Assembly: GCF_004359985.1 (NCBI RefSeq)
Contig: NZ_SMRO01000002.1
Location: 815,134-879,133, forward strand
Direction of reading: 5' to 3'
Length of the DNA: 64,000 nt
Source: Paraburkholderia flava
GTDB lineage: Bacteria > Pseudomonadota > Gammaproteobacteria > Burkholderiales > Burkholderiaceae
Below are positions 16,396 through 25,838 of the stretch, piece by piece. The position numbers were made by a program, and so were the translations under genes. The notes under the pieces were generated by a model, which saw only the letters and a program-made list of their open reading frames with translations, did not search any database and was not told the origin of the DNA. Numbering within the stretch: position 1 is the stretch's first letter; each line of letters opens with the position of its first letter.

Positions 16396-17307
16396 ATGCG
16401 ACTCCAGTTACCTCTGAACGCGCTGCGCGCCTTCGAATCCTCCGCGCGGCATCTGAGCTTCACGAAGGCCGCGCACGAACTCAGCGTGACGCAGGCGGCG
16501 ATCAGCCAGCAGGTTCGCGTGCTCGAGGCGCGCGTCGGCACCGCGCTGTTCAAGCGTCTGCCGCGCGGGCTCGCGCTGACCGACGAAGGGCTCGCGCTGT
16601 GTCCGGTGCTCACCGATGCATTCGACCGGATGGAGGCCGTGCTGCGGCGATTCGAGAGCGGCCATTTTCACGAGGTGCTGACGGTCGGCGTGGTGGGGAC
16701 GTTCGCGGTCGGCTGGTTGATGCCGAGGCTCGCCGCGTTTCGCGACGCGCATCCGTTCGTCGAACTGCGCGTGCTGACGCACAACAATCTCGTCGATCTC
16801 GCGACCGAAGGCCTCGATTTCGCGATCCGTTTCGGCGACGGCACGTGGCCCGGCTCGCTCGCGTTGAAGCTGCTCGATGCGCCGCTGTCCGTGCTGTGCC
16901 ATCCCGACATCGCGAAGCGTCTGCGCGCGCCCGCCGATCTCGCCGGCGAAACGCTGCTGCGCTCATACCGCATCGGCGACTGGGCCAGCTGGTTCGCGGC
17001 CGCGCCGGTCGCACCGCGACCGGTGCGCGGTCCGGTGTTCGATTCGTCGCGGTTGATGGCCGAGGCCGCGATGCAGGGCGCGGGTGTCGCACTGGCCCCT
17101 GCCGCGATGTTCGTGCATGAACTGAATGCGGGCCGGCTCTGCCGTCCGTTCGATATCGACGTCGACGCAGGTAGCTACTGGCTCACGATGCAGAAGGCGA
17201 AAACGCCGACGCCCGCGATGCGGCTGTTCAACGACTGGATCGTGCGTGAAATGCGGCAGGGCGACCCGGACGACGGACCCGCGCAAAGCGATAACGATGC
17301 GCGATGA
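16396..17307 (+). CDS. LysR-type regulator (AmpR/GcvA-like), likely beta-lactamase regulator
   Basis: This 303-residue LysR protein has an N-terminal winged HTH (LNALRAFESSARHLSFTKAAHELSVTQAAISQQVRVLE) and a periplasmic-binding-like effector domain (EVLTVGVVGTFAVGWLMPRL onward). The HTH closely fits the AmpR/GcvA subgroup. It is divergent from the class D beta-lactamase with a 127-bp shared promoter region, so control of that gene is the natural inference. The inducer would be expected to be a muropeptide, as for AmpR. The ATG at 16396 is chosen because GGGAG sits 7 bases upstream; an ATG 15 bp earlier is weaker. Confidence 0.9.
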   Translation: MRLQLPLNALRAFESSARHLSFTKAAHELSVTQAAISQQVRVLEARVGTALFKRLPRGLALTDEGLALCPVLTDAFDRMEAVLRRFESGHFHEVLTVGVVGTFAVGWLMPRLAAFRDAHPFVELRVLTHNNLVDLATEGLDFAIRFGDGTWPGSLALKLLDAPLSVLCHPDIAKRLRAPADLAGETLLRSYRIGDWASWFAAAPVAPRPVRGPVFDSSRLMAEAAMQGAGVALAPAAMFVHELNAGRLCRPFDIDVDAGSYWLTMQKAKTPTPAMRLFNDWIVREMRQGDPDDGPAQSDNDAR

Positions 17308-17423
17308 ATTCCGTGTCCATATTCACGATGAACTGCGCGCGCATCGGCCGGTCGTAGCTGTCGAACCGCACTATAGTTAAGAGCGGTTAAAGGCGCTTCA
17401 GCCGACCCCCAAGGAGGATAACG

Positions 17424-17927
17424 ATGAAAATCAACACCCGTCGAATCACGACCCGAACGACATCCCGTCTCGCCGCGGCCGTCGCTACAGCGGGCTTTCT
17501 GCTCGCCGCGTCGTTGCCGTTCCAGGCCGCGCATGCGCAACTCGGCAATCTGTTGCCGGGTGGTTCGAACAGTTCATCAGGCGGTGGCGGACTGGGGAGC
17601 AACCTTGGTAGTCTCAGCGGCCTCGGCAGTTCGCTGTCCGGACAATCGTTGACGTCGGGCAGCACCGGCAACGTCGCCGGCGTGCTGCAGTTCTGCATCA
17701 AGAACAATTACCTGAGCGGCAACAGTGCGTCGTCGGTGAAAGACTCGCTGATGAGCAAGCTGCCCGGCGGGTCATCGACGAGCGACAGCGGTTACTCCGA
17801 AGGTTCGCGCGGCATTCTCAGCGGCAGCAACGGCAAGCAGGTCGATCTGAGCGGCGGCGGTCTGAAGGAGCAACTGACCAAGCAGGTCTGCGACAAGATC
17901 CTCGCGCAGGGCAAGTCGCTGCTGTAG
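17424..17927 (+). CDS. DUF2501 (YjjA-like) exported protein
   Basis: This 167-residue protein has a clear Sec signal peptide (twin arginines early, hydrophobic core, cleavage near AHA-QLGNLL). A Gly/Ser-rich low-complexity region follows (about 45-75), then the DUF2501 core with two cysteines (FCIKNNYLSGN and QVCDKILAQGKSLL) that could form a disulfide. Function is unknown in the family. An excellent ribosome site (AAGGAGG) sits 7 bases before the ATG. It stands alone between the LysR gene and the acetyltransferase. Confidence 0.88.
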   Translation: MKINTRRITTRTTSRLAAAVATAGFLLAASLPFQAAHAQLGNLLPGGSNSSSGGGGLGSNLGSLSGLGSSLSGQSLTSGSTGNVAGVLQFCIKNNYLSGNSASSVKDSLMSKLPGGSSTSDSGYSEGSRGILSGSNGKQVDLSGGGLKEQLTKQVCDKILAQGKSLL

Positions 17928-18098
17928 TCGACAGGCGCAGTCGATGCGCATGGAGCGCGGCGGCGGGAGCCCGAAGCCGCCGCGCCCGAGAAAACCCCTG
18001 GGTCGCGTCATTGGCTTGCTGCTGCCGGTCCCGGCATAATCCGGTCATCGTCACCGCGCATCATCCGCGCAATTCCATCGATTCCATCGACTGCACCC

Positions 18099-18632
18099 AT
18101 GACCGATCCGCAGCACGCCGGCTCACAGGCGGCCTCTTCCAATGGCGCTCACGGCGCACAGGCTCCCAATACGCCCCAATTTGACTGGCGCTGGAAAGCG
18201 TTCGACGATCTGTCGCCTGCCGAGGTCTACGAGATTCTCGCCGCCCGCAGCGCGGTGTTCGTCGTCGAGCAGAAGTGCGTCTATGACGACGTTGACGGCC
18301 GCGATCCGCAGGCATGGCATCTGTGCGCATACAGCATCGGCGGTGCGCATCCGCGGCTCGCGGGTTATCTGCGCGTGCTGCTGCCCGACGATGAGGAACC
18401 CGACGTGCGCATCGGCCGCGTGCTGACGATGCCGGACTTTCGCGGCGTCGGTATCGGCCGCGCGATGATGGAGCGCGCGCTGAGCCACATCTACGCACAG
18501 TGGCCCGGTGTGCCGATCCGTCTGCATGCGCAGGCGCATCTGCAGGCGTTCTACGGCGCGTTCGGTTTCGAACCGGTCTCCAACATTCACGACGACGACG
18601 GCATCCCGCACGTGTGGATGCGTGCGAGCTGA
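18099..18632 (+). CDS. GNAT N-acetyltransferase, ElaA family
   Basis: This 177-residue protein has an ElaA-type GNAT domain: FDWRWKAFDDLSPAEVYEILAARSAVFVVEQ at the start, the beta-strand LAGYLRVL, then the acetyl-CoA loop GRVLTMPDFRGVGIGRAMM and HAQAHLQAFYGAFGF. The ElaA substrate is not established; small amines or protein N-termini have been considered for GNAT relatives. The N-terminal 25 residues are low complexity. Confidence 0.88.
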   Translation: MTDPQHAGSQAASSNGAHGAQAPNTPQFDWRWKAFDDLSPAEVYEILAARSAVFVVEQKCVYDDVDGRDPQAWHLCAYSIGGAHPRLAGYLRVLLPDDEEPDVRIGRVLTMPDFRGVGIGRAMMERALSHIYAQWPGVPIRLHAQAHLQAFYGAFGFEPVSNIHDDDGIPHVWMRAS

Positions 18633-18654
18633 TGTAAAAGCGTCTGCGATGCGC

Positions 18655-19308
18655 TCAGGAAACCGGCGCTTCGATCACGCGACGCACGTCGTGTGCAATC
18701 ACATCCGGCGAATCGTGATCGGTCGCGAGCAGGCGCGCGTGGCCGTTGGAATCGAACACGTAGACCGCCGAGCTATGCGTCACCTCGTAGTCGCCGTTCG
18801 GGTCGCGCTTTTCCATCTGATACGCGACGCGATACTTCCTCGCCATCGATTCGATCTGCGAGTCGGTACCCGTCAGGCCGCGCGCATGCTCGGCATCGAA
18901 TGCGCCGAGATAGTCGTGCAGCGCTTTCGCGGTGTCGCGTGCCGGGTCGACGGTGATGAACAGGATGCGCACGTGCTGCGCGTCGGGACCGAGCTTCTGG
19001 AGCACCTGCATCAGCCGCGCCATCGTTTCCGGGCACACGTCGGGGCAATGCGTGTAGCCGAAGTAGACGAGCGACGTGATGCCCTTGAACGTCGCGCCGG
19101 TGACGGGCTTGCCGTCGTCGGCGGTCAGCGAGAACGACAGGTCGGGCAGGTGGCCGGTGACGTCGGTCAGTTGCCACGGTGCGCTGTCGTGCGAGCAGCC
19201 GGCGAGGGCGGCTGCCGCGAGCAGTCCGAGCGCGACGCGGCGCACGCGAGAAAGTGCGGACGGGCGTCGGATCGCGTTCGCGCCGCGGTGAAGAAAATCC
19301 GTTTGCAT
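18655..19308 (-). CDS. SCO1/SenC family copper chaperone lipoprotein
   Basis: Thioredoxin-fold proteins of this family deliver copper to, or reduce, the CuA site of cytochrome c oxidase at the outer face of the inner membrane. Copper-binding CPDVC is present in VYFGYTHCPDVCPETM, with the distal His in YEVTHSSAVYVFD. A lipobox (AAALAGC) follows a basic N-terminus, so it is probably membrane-anchored. The ATG at 19308 gives 217 residues; an upstream extension lacks signal character. No cytochrome oxidase genes are adjacent. Confidence 0.92.
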   Translation of the reverse strand: MQTDFLHRGANAIRRPSALSRVRRVALGLLAAAALAGCSHDSAPWQLTDVTGHLPDLSFSLTADDGKPVTGATFKGITSLVYFGYTHCPDVCPETMARLMQVLQKLGPDAQHVRILFITVDPARDTAKALHDYLGAFDAEHARGLTGTDSQIESMARKYRVAYQMEKRDPNGDYEVTHSSAVYVFDSNGHARLLATDHDSPDVIAHDVRRVIEAPVS

Positions 19309-19704
19309 GGCGTCGCGGAGAAGTTCTGGGGAACCATGGTCGTGGTGGACACTCGATCCACTATCGGCACCGGATGATCGGGCTTGTGTGAAGATGAGCA
19401 TGCCGCACGGGCCATCGTGGCTGCGACTCTAACGCAAATCGTCGCGCGGCGTCGCGGCTACGGCCGTGGTTCGGCGGCATCGAGTCAATTTGCCGCACAA
19501 TCGGATGCGTGCGACGCGTGCCGGAATGCGCGGGAGTCACAGGTTGGGGTCGAGTGCAACATCGCACGAACGAATGCCGCTCAACGCCCGCGCACGATCG
19601 CATGCCGAGCTGCTTCCTCGAAAAATCGACCGATGCGCGGTAAGATGCGCACACTTTTCCGGCTGTATATCCGGCTGCACACGGCCGGGAGGCAAGATAA
19701 ACCG
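19309..19704. other. 396-bp divergent intergenic region between the SCO1-like gene and otsB
   Basis: No gene, repeat or strong promoter was recognised. Presumably it carries the promoters for both divergent units. Confidence 0.4.
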
Positions 19705-20454
19705 ATGCATGCAATTCCGGCAGTTCTGTCTCCGACGGAGACGGCTTTCTTCTTCGATTTCGACGGTACGCTCGTCGAGCTTGCACCGACGCCCGACGGC
19801 GTGCTGGTGGAACCCGGCACCGTCGAGTTGCTCGCCGAACTGCGGCGGCTGACGAACGGCGCGGTGGCGATCGTGTCGGGCCGTGGCATCGACAGCATCG
19901 ACGCGTTTCTCGGCATGCCCGACATGCCGATCGCGGGTCTGCACGGCGCCGAACGGCGCGACGCGAACGGCGACACGCAGCGCATCGGCTTCAACGACGA
20001 CCGGCTGCTGCGGATGGAGCAGGTGCTCGCCGACGTCGTCAATCATCATCCCGGCATGCTGCTCGAGATCAAGGGTGCCGCGCTCGCGCTGCATTACCGC
20101 AATGCACCCGACCGCGAGACCATCGCACGCGAGGCCACGTCGCGCCTCGTCGCGGATTACCCCGGCGCGTACGTGCTGCAGCCCGGCAAGATGGTCTACG
20201 AGATCAAACCGAAAGACGTCGACAAGGGCCGCGCGCTGCGCGCGTTTCTCGACGAGCCGCCGTTCGCCGGCCGTCGTCCGGTGTTTGCCGGCGATGATCT
20301 CACCGACGAAAAAGGCTTCGCGGTCGTCAACGAATACGATGGACTGTCGATCAAGGTCGGCGGCGGCGACACGATCGCGCGCACGCGTCTCGACTCGGTG
20401 AAGGCGCTGCATACGTGGCTCGCGTCGATCGTCGCGGCGGCACGCGGCGCATGA
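19705..20454 (+). CDS. otsB: Trehalose-6-phosphate phosphatase OtsB
   Basis: A haloacid-dehalogenase superfamily phosphatase that releases trehalose from trehalose 6-phosphate. Motif I FFFDFDGTLVELAP (nucleophilic Asp), motif II VSGRGID, and the motif IV region RPVFAGDDLTDEKGF are present. The ATG at 19705 gives 249 residues, the normal size. otsA begins 70 bp downstream on the same strand; the pair makes trehalose, an osmoprotectant, from UDP-glucose and glucose 6-phosphate. Confidence 0.96.
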   Translation: MHAIPAVLSPTETAFFFDFDGTLVELAPTPDGVLVEPGTVELLAELRRLTNGAVAIVSGRGIDSIDAFLGMPDMPIAGLHGAERRDANGDTQRIGFNDDRLLRMEQVLADVVNHHPGMLLEIKGAALALHYRNAPDRETIAREATSRLVADYPGAYVLQPGKMVYEIKPKDVDKGRALRAFLDEPPFAGRRPVFAGDDLTDEKGFAVVNEYDGLSIKVGGGDTIARTRLDSVKALHTWLASIVAAARGA

Positions 20455-20524
20455 GCTTTACTGTGCGTCGGACGTTGCGTCGAAAACATCCGCAGATCCA
20501 TTCTTCGCACGGGGAGCGCCGGCA

Positions 20525-21919
20525 ATGGGCCGACTGATCATCGTATCGAACCGCGTAGCGCCGATTTCCGAAGGCGGTCCCGCAGCGGGCGGTCTCGCGG
20601 TCGGTGTGTACGACGCGTTGAAGGAAACCGGCGGGATGTGGTTCGGCTGGAGCGGCGACGTACTGGCGTCCGGGCAGCCGCAGATCAAGGTCGAGGAACG
20701 CGGCCCCGTGACCTTCGCGACGATCGGCCTCACGCGACGCGATTACGACCAGTACTACCGCGGCTTTTCGAACGCGACGCTGTGGCCCGCGTTCCACTAC
20801 CGTCCCGATCTGCTGCAATACGACCGGCACGAATTCGGCGGCTACTGTCGCGTCAACGCGTGGCTTGCGCAGCAACTGGTGCCGCTGCTGCAGCCCGACG
20901 ACGTGATCTGGGTACACGACTATCACCTGATTCCGTTCGCGCAGGCGCTGCGTGCAGCGAGCGTCGGGAATCGCATTGGCTTCTTTCTGCACATTCCGTT
21001 TCCTGCGTCGCAGGTGCTGCTCGCGGTGCCGCCGCATCGTGCGCTCGTCGAGGCGCTGTGCTCGTTCGATCTGCTCGGCTTCCAGACCGCCCCCGATCTG
21101 CGCGCGTTCTGCGATTACATCGTCAACGAAGCAGACGGCTCGGTCGATGCATCGGGCGAGGGCCCGCACGTCGTGCGCGCGTTCGGCCGCACGCTGCATG
21201 CTGCCGATTATCCGATCGGCGTCTATCCCGACGAGATCGCAGCGCTCGCGAAAGCAGGCGAGCCCGGCAAGGCCGTGCGCACGATGAAGGCGACGCTGCA
21301 TGCGCGCAAGCTGATCATGAGCGTCGACCGGCTCGATTATTCGAAGGGGCTGGTCGAGCGTTTTCGTGCGTTCGAGCGGCTGCTCGAACATGTGCCCGCG
21401 CAGCGCAATCACGTGTCGTTCCTGCAGATCGCCCCGCCGACGCGTGCCGATCTGCATGCGTATCAGGACATCCGTCTGCAGCTCGAGGGCGAGTCGGGCC
21501 GAATCAATGGGCGCTTCGCCGAACTGGACTGGACGCCGATCCTGTACATCCATCGGCAGTACGAGCGCTCGGTGCTGGCCGCGCTGTTTCGCACCGCGCA
21601 CGTCGGCTACGTGACGCCGTTGCGCGACGGCATGAATCTCGTCGCGAAGGAATATGTGTCGGCGCAGGACCCGGAGGATCCGGGCGTGCTGGTGCTGTCG
21701 CGCTTCGCCGGCGCCGCGCAGGAATTGCAGGGCGCGTTGATCGTGAATCCGGTCGACGTCGACGGCATGGCCGACGCGCTAGCTGCCGCACTGACGATGC
21801 CGCTCGCGGAGCGGCAGGCGCGTCATCGCGACATGATGGTGCTGCTGCGGGAGAACAATGTGTCGGTGTGGCGAGATCGCTTTATGAGCGATCTGCAGCG
21901 CTCGGGGGAGCATGCCTGA
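20525..21919 (+). CDS. otsA: Trehalose-6-phosphate synthase OtsA
   Basis: A GT20 glycosyltransferase that joins glucose from UDP-glucose to glucose 6-phosphate. The 464-residue protein begins [14 protein letters not shown] and contains [43 protein letters not shown] and the C-terminal [18 protein letters not shown]. It is in an operon with otsB. No glucosylglycerate-type extras are present. Confidence 0.96.
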   Translation: MGRLIIVSNRVAPISEGGPAAGGLAVGVYDALKETGGMWFGWSGDVLASGQPQIKVEERGPVTFATIGLTRRDYDQYYRGFSNATLWPAFHYRPDLLQYDRHEFGGYCRVNAWLAQQLVPLLQPDDVIWVHDYHLIPFAQALRAASVGNRIGFFLHIPFPASQVLLAVPPHRALVEALCSFDLLGFQTAPDLRAFCDYIVNEADGSVDASGEGPHVVRAFGRTLHAADYPIGVYPDEIAALAKAGEPGKAVRTMKATLHARKLIMSVDRLDYSKGLVERFRAFERLLEHVPAQRNHVSFLQIAPPTRADLHAYQDIRLQLEGESGRINGRFAELDWTPILYIHRQYERSVLAALFRTAHVGYVTPLRDGMNLVAKEYVSAQDPEDPGVLVLSRFAGAAQELQGALIVNPVDVDGMADALAAALTMPLAERQARHRDMMVLLRENNVSVWRDRFMSDLQRSGEHA

Positions 21920-22004
21920 AGAGGCATGTGCCGGGTAGGCAAGAGACTGAGAGGTGGCGATCGATCACGACTGCCACCACCGATATCAGCGAAAGCGAGC
22001 GACG

Positions 22005-23909
22005 TTACGCGACGTGCTGCTCGTCGACCTTCTTGCCGCCGATATGCAGCGTCGTCCCCTTGCCGTACTGCTTCGACAGCAGATCGCGATAAAGGCCCGG
22101 CCGATTGCGCAACTCTTCGGGGCTGCCGTCGTCGATGACCTTGCCCGAATTCATCACGATGATCCGGTCGAAGTTGTGCAGCGTCGATAGCCGGTGCGCG
22201 ATCGCGATCACCGTGCGGCCGACCATCAGCCGGTCGAGTGCTTTCTGGATCGCTTCTTCCGATGCGCTGTCGAGTGCCGACGTTGCTTCGTCGAGCAGCA
22301 GGATCGGCGCATTCTTCAGGATCGCGCGCGCGATCGCGATCCGCTGCCGTTGCCCGCCCGACAGTTTCACGCCGCGGTCGCCGACGATCGTGTCGAACCC
22401 TTCCGGCATCGCTTCGATGAAGTCCGTGCAGCGCGCTTCGCGGGCCGCAGTGAGCACTTCTTCGCGCGACGCCTCGGGTCGGCCATACGCGATGTTCTCG
22501 TAGACCGTCCGATGGAACAGCGAGATGTCCTGCGGCACCAGCGCGATCGCGTGGCGCAGGCTGTCCTGCGTGACCGCGCCGATATCCATCCCGTCGATCT
22601 TGATCTGCCCGCCCTGGGTTTCGTAGAAGCGCTGCAGCAGCGCGAGCACCGTCGACTTGCCCGCGCCCGATTTGCCGATCAGCCCGACGCGCTGGCCCGG
22701 CTCGATGTGCAGATCGAAATGATCGAGGATCGGCCGGCGGCGCGGGTACGCGAACGTGACGCGCTCGAAGTCGACGCGTCCGCCTTGCGGCACAAGTTCG
22801 GCCGCGTCCGAGCGATCGGGCATCCCGTGCGGCTCGAGCAGCGTCTTCACGGCTTCGGCGAGACGCGCGACGTGCTGCGTCACGTCGACCAGCGCGACGG
22901 CGAGGTCGCGCGTGCCGTGCAGAATCGTGAAGCCGAGCGAGCTGACCAGCACGATATCGCCCGACGTCGCCTTGCCCTGATCCCACAGCCACAGCGCCCA
23001 GCCGAGCAGCCCCGCCGACAGCAGCGCGGTGATCACCGCGTGCAGCAGCCGCAGCTTCTCGAGATACAGCAGGCTCTGCTGCCGCGCATCCATCTCGGCC
23101 TTGACGGTCGCGCCGAAGCGCTTCTGCTCGCGAAAGGTCATACCGAACGCGCGCACGAGGCCCATGTTGCTGATCACGTCGACGAGCTCGCCGTCTACCG
23201 ATGCCGCCTTGGTCGCGAAATGATGGTGGCGCGCGGAGCCGCGTCCGGCGAGCTTGTACAGCACCACCGACAGAATCGCCGAACACAGCAGCAGGCCGCC
23301 GGCCATCAGCGGATTGACCGCGATGATCATCACGATCGCGCCGCACACCGCGATACACGGCGGCAGCACGTTCCACGCGGTGGTGTTTTCGGCCGTATAG
23401 ACCGCGTTCGACGTTGCCGTGATGCGGCTCGCGAGCATGCCGGGCTGTTTCTCCGCGTAATAGCTCGGCGAATGCCCGCTCAGATACTGGAAGAGGTCGC
23501 GCCGCAGGTCGCCCGTGACGGCGACGAACGTGTGCGCGGCAACCCAGCCGCCGACCCGCCACAGCATGTTGTCCGCGGCGATCAGGCCGACGAGGATCGC
23601 GAACGCGGTCCACAGCGGCCCCGGATGATGCCGGCCGGTGCCGAGCACGTCGATCAGATGCTTGATCGCGTACTGCGACGCGAGCGCGCAGCCCACCGCG
23701 GCGAGCACGCTGCACAGCACGATGGCATGCGACACCGGATGACGACGGATGAAGCGGAAAAGAAACGCAAGCGGCCGGTCCGCATAGCTCGCGAGCTTTG
23801 CGTTGCGGGCGTTACGCTGTGCGATGGTCAAATGTTCCAATTGATCGTGAAGTCGGAGTGGGGCGGTTAGCGATGCAGCGTCATCGGTTGCGATGCGCGT
23901 GCAAGACAA
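22005..23909 (-). CDS. MsbA-like ABC exporter (fused membrane and ATPase domains)
   Basis: A half-transporter of 634 residues. A six-helix membrane domain (about 55-330) is followed by a nucleotide-binding domain with Walker A GKSGAGKST, signature LSGGQRQRIAIARAIL, Walker B ILLLDEATSALDSAS and an H-loop AHRLST. It resembles lipid or drug exporters such as MsbA and would work as a homodimer in the inner membrane. The substrate cannot be read from sequence. The 5' end is uncertain: the first possible start is a TTG without a clear ribosome site, and internal alternatives exist before the first helix. Confidence 0.9.
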   Translation of the reverse strand: MSCTRIATDDAASLTAPLRLHDQLEHLTIAQRNARNAKLASYADRPLAFLFRFIRRHPVSHAIVLCSVLAAVGCALASQYAIKHLIDVLGTGRHHPGPLWTAFAILVGLIAADNMLWRVGGWVAAHTFVAVTGDLRRDLFQYLSGHSPSYYAEKQPGMLASRITATSNAVYTAENTTAWNVLPPCIAVCGAIVMIIAVNPLMAGGLLLCSAILSVVLYKLAGRGSARHHHFATKAASVDGELVDVISNMGLVRAFGMTFREQKRFGATVKAEMDARQQSLLYLEKLRLLHAVITALLSAGLLGWALWLWDQGKATSGDIVLVSSLGFTILHGTRDLAVALVDVTQHVARLAEAVKTLLEPHGMPDRSDAAELVPQGGRVDFERVTFAYPRRRPILDHFDLHIEPGQRVGLIGKSGAGKSTVLALLQRFYETQGGQIKIDGMDIGAVTQDSLRHAIALVPQDISLFHRTVYENIAYGRPEASREEVLTAAREARCTDFIEAMPEGFDTIVGDRGVKLSGGQRQRIAIARAILKNAPILLLDEATSALDSASEEAIQKALDRLMVGRTVIAIAHRLSTLHNFDRIIVMNSGKVIDDGSPEELRNRPGLYRDLLSKQYGKGTTLHIGGKKVDEQHVA

Positions 23910-24562
23910 GTGAATGTTTCGGCATTGTAAATACGCAAAAGCTATTCCGCATGCGGAATGTCGCCCGGACGACAGCCTTCTTCGTCAGTCACGACTTGCG
24001 AGCCTCGTTTGCTGGACAGATCCTGCGGCCCGACGTTCGCGTAATCACCAATTTTCAGATAGCAAACAAGTTATAATTACAGATTGCATTCGGCGCTCGT
24101 CGTGTGCTGCAGATTGTGCAACGGTTCCCGGAAGTCAACCTGGCTCGCCAGGGGCCTCTCGGCCGCAGGTCATTTCTCTCGCAGTGCAGCGAACGTGATA
24201 CCAATGTAAAACTCCGTTGTAAAACAAGGGTTTGCAAAATGTTGCGCCTTTGTAACAACGTAAAGTTTTTGAAATGTTGCGCGCCGCGGAAGCGGTGGGG
24301 CGCGGATAATGCGCTCTCGGTCAGCCCGCCGCGAATTTCAGGATGTTTGTCAACGGGTGTTCATGCCAGGCGTTTACGCCGGGATGGGCAACCTGGCAGA
24401 TGTCGACCAGTGTGGGTGTCCTTGCAAAGCGATCTATCGCAGGGTTTCTCGGGGAATCAGGCCCGGCCGGCTTCCACCGGCCATACCGCCGTAGCGAGCA
24501 AGCGAATCGCTTTTACCAACCGCTGTACTTTTGCCTGATTTTTTTACGAGGAGTTCTCCATT
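23910..24562. other. 653-bp leader upstream of the GT4 gene, with repeats
   Basis: No gene was recognised. The middle is AT-rich compared with the surroundings. AATGTTGCGC occurs twice (24238-24247 and 24273-24282), 35 bp apart. A GGCCGG/CCGGCC hairpin (24475-24480 with 24487-24492) lies about 70 bp before the start codon. Probably a long regulated promoter or 5' untranslated region. Confidence 0.45.
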
Positions 24563-25627
24563 ATGCGAATCGCTCAAATTGCTCCGCTGCACGAAGCGGT
24601 TCCGCCGAAGCTGTATGGCGGTACCGAACGCGTGGTGTCGTACCTGACCGAAGCGCTGGTCGAACAGGGGCATGACGTGACGCTCTTCGCGAGCGGCGAT
24701 TCGCAGACTTCGGCGAAACTCGAAGCGTTCTGGCCGCAGGCCTTGCGTCTCGACCCGACCATCCGCGACACGATGGCCCCGCACATGCTGCTGCTCGAAG
24801 AAGTGCGCCGTCGCGCGGACGAATTCGATGTGCTGCATTTCCACATCGACTACTACCCGTTCTCGCTGTTCTCGCGTCAGCCGGTCCCGCATCTGACCAC
24901 GCTGCACGGCCGTCTCGACCTGCCGGAACTGCAACCCATCTTCAATACGTTCAACGACGTGCCGGTCGTGTCGATCTCCGACAACCAGCGCATGCCGTTG
25001 CCGCAGGCGAACTGGGCATCGACCGTTTATCACGGTCTGCCGGAAAACCTGCTGACGCCGCTCAAGGACACCAAGCCGGGCTACCTCGCGTTCCTCGGCC
25101 GTATCTCGCCGGAAAAGCGTCTCGACACCGCGATCCGCATCGCGCAGCAGGCAGGCATGCCGCTCAAGGTCGCAGCGAAGCTCGACAAGGCCGACCGTGC
25201 CTACTATGAAGAAGTCATCAAGCCGCTGATGTCGCTGCCGCACGTCGAGTACATCGGCGAAATCAGCGAAGGCGAGAAGGCCGAATTCCTCGGCGGCGCG
25301 CACGCGTTGCTGTTCCCGATCGACTGGCCGGAGCCCTTCGGTCTGGTGATGATCGAAGCGATGGCCTGCGGCACGCCGGTGATCGCGTTCAAGCGCGGTT
25401 CGGTGCCGGAAGTGATCGAAAACGGCGTGTCGGGTTTCGTTGTCGAAGACGAAATCAGCGCGGTTGCCGCTGTGAACCGTCTGCACACGCTGCCGCGTGA
25501 AACGGTGCGCAAGGCATTCGAAGCGCGTTTCTCGTCGAAGGTGATGGCGAAGAACTACGTCGCCGTGTACGAAGAGCTGCTGCGTCAGAAGCGTCGTACG
25601 GTGCTGCGCGAAGTCAACGCCGGTTAA
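24563..25627 (+). CDS. Family 4 glycosyltransferase
   Basis: A GT-B retaining glycosyltransferase of 354 residues. The N-terminus MRIAQIAPLHEAVPPKLYGGTERVVSYLTEAL carries the donor/acceptor loop, and the C-terminal half holds the GT4 signature EPFGLVMIEAMACGTPVIAF with the E(x7)E pair. The YLAFLGRISPEKRLDTAIRIA segment begins the second Rossmann domain. Ribosome site AGGAG precedes the ATG. Sugar and acceptor are unknown. It is monocistronic: a long leader precedes it and a strong terminator follows. Confidence 0.9.
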   Translation: MRIAQIAPLHEAVPPKLYGGTERVVSYLTEALVEQGHDVTLFASGDSQTSAKLEAFWPQALRLDPTIRDTMAPHMLLLEEVRRRADEFDVLHFHIDYYPFSLFSRQPVPHLTTLHGRLDLPELQPIFNTFNDVPVVSISDNQRMPLPQANWASTVYHGLPENLLTPLKDTKPGYLAFLGRISPEKRLDTAIRIAQQAGMPLKVAAKLDKADRAYYEEVIKPLMSLPHVEYIGEISEGEKAEFLGGAHALLFPIDWPEPFGLVMIEAMACGTPVIAFKRGSVPEVIENGVSGFVVEDEISAVAAVNRLHTLPRETVRKAFEARFSSKVMAKNYVAVYEELLRQKRRTVLREVNAG

Positions 25628-25663
25628 TCGGGCAGGCGGCCAGCCAGGCCGCAAAGCTGTCTC

Positions 25664-25690
25664 ACAACGCCCCGCATGCGGGGCGTTGTT
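25664..25690 (+). terminator. Terminator after the GT4 gene
   Basis: A perfect 12-bp GC-rich stem (25664-25675 with 25678-25689) with a minimal loop. The T run is short and interrupted, so efficiency is uncertain. Confidence 0.75.
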
Positions 25691-25838
25691 GCATCTGCGC
25701 GTCGGAAGGTGGGGCGAAACGACGCGGCGCACGCGAAAGCCGCCGTTTCGTGTGCGGTGACGGTGGGCTTGCGTTGCAATATCCCTATAATGGCCGTGCC
25801 GCAGACGGGCGGTACTGCCGAAGACACAGGAGGATGCT

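Noticed and set aside
15447..17307. Beta-lactamase and LysR genes as island cargo
   Set aside because: They lie outside the right att repeat and have the high GC and codon style of the chromosome.
22194..23870. A 558-codon plus-strand open frame opposite the ABC exporter
   Set aside because: The minus strand carries all ABC motifs; the plus-strand frame is a compositional mirror.
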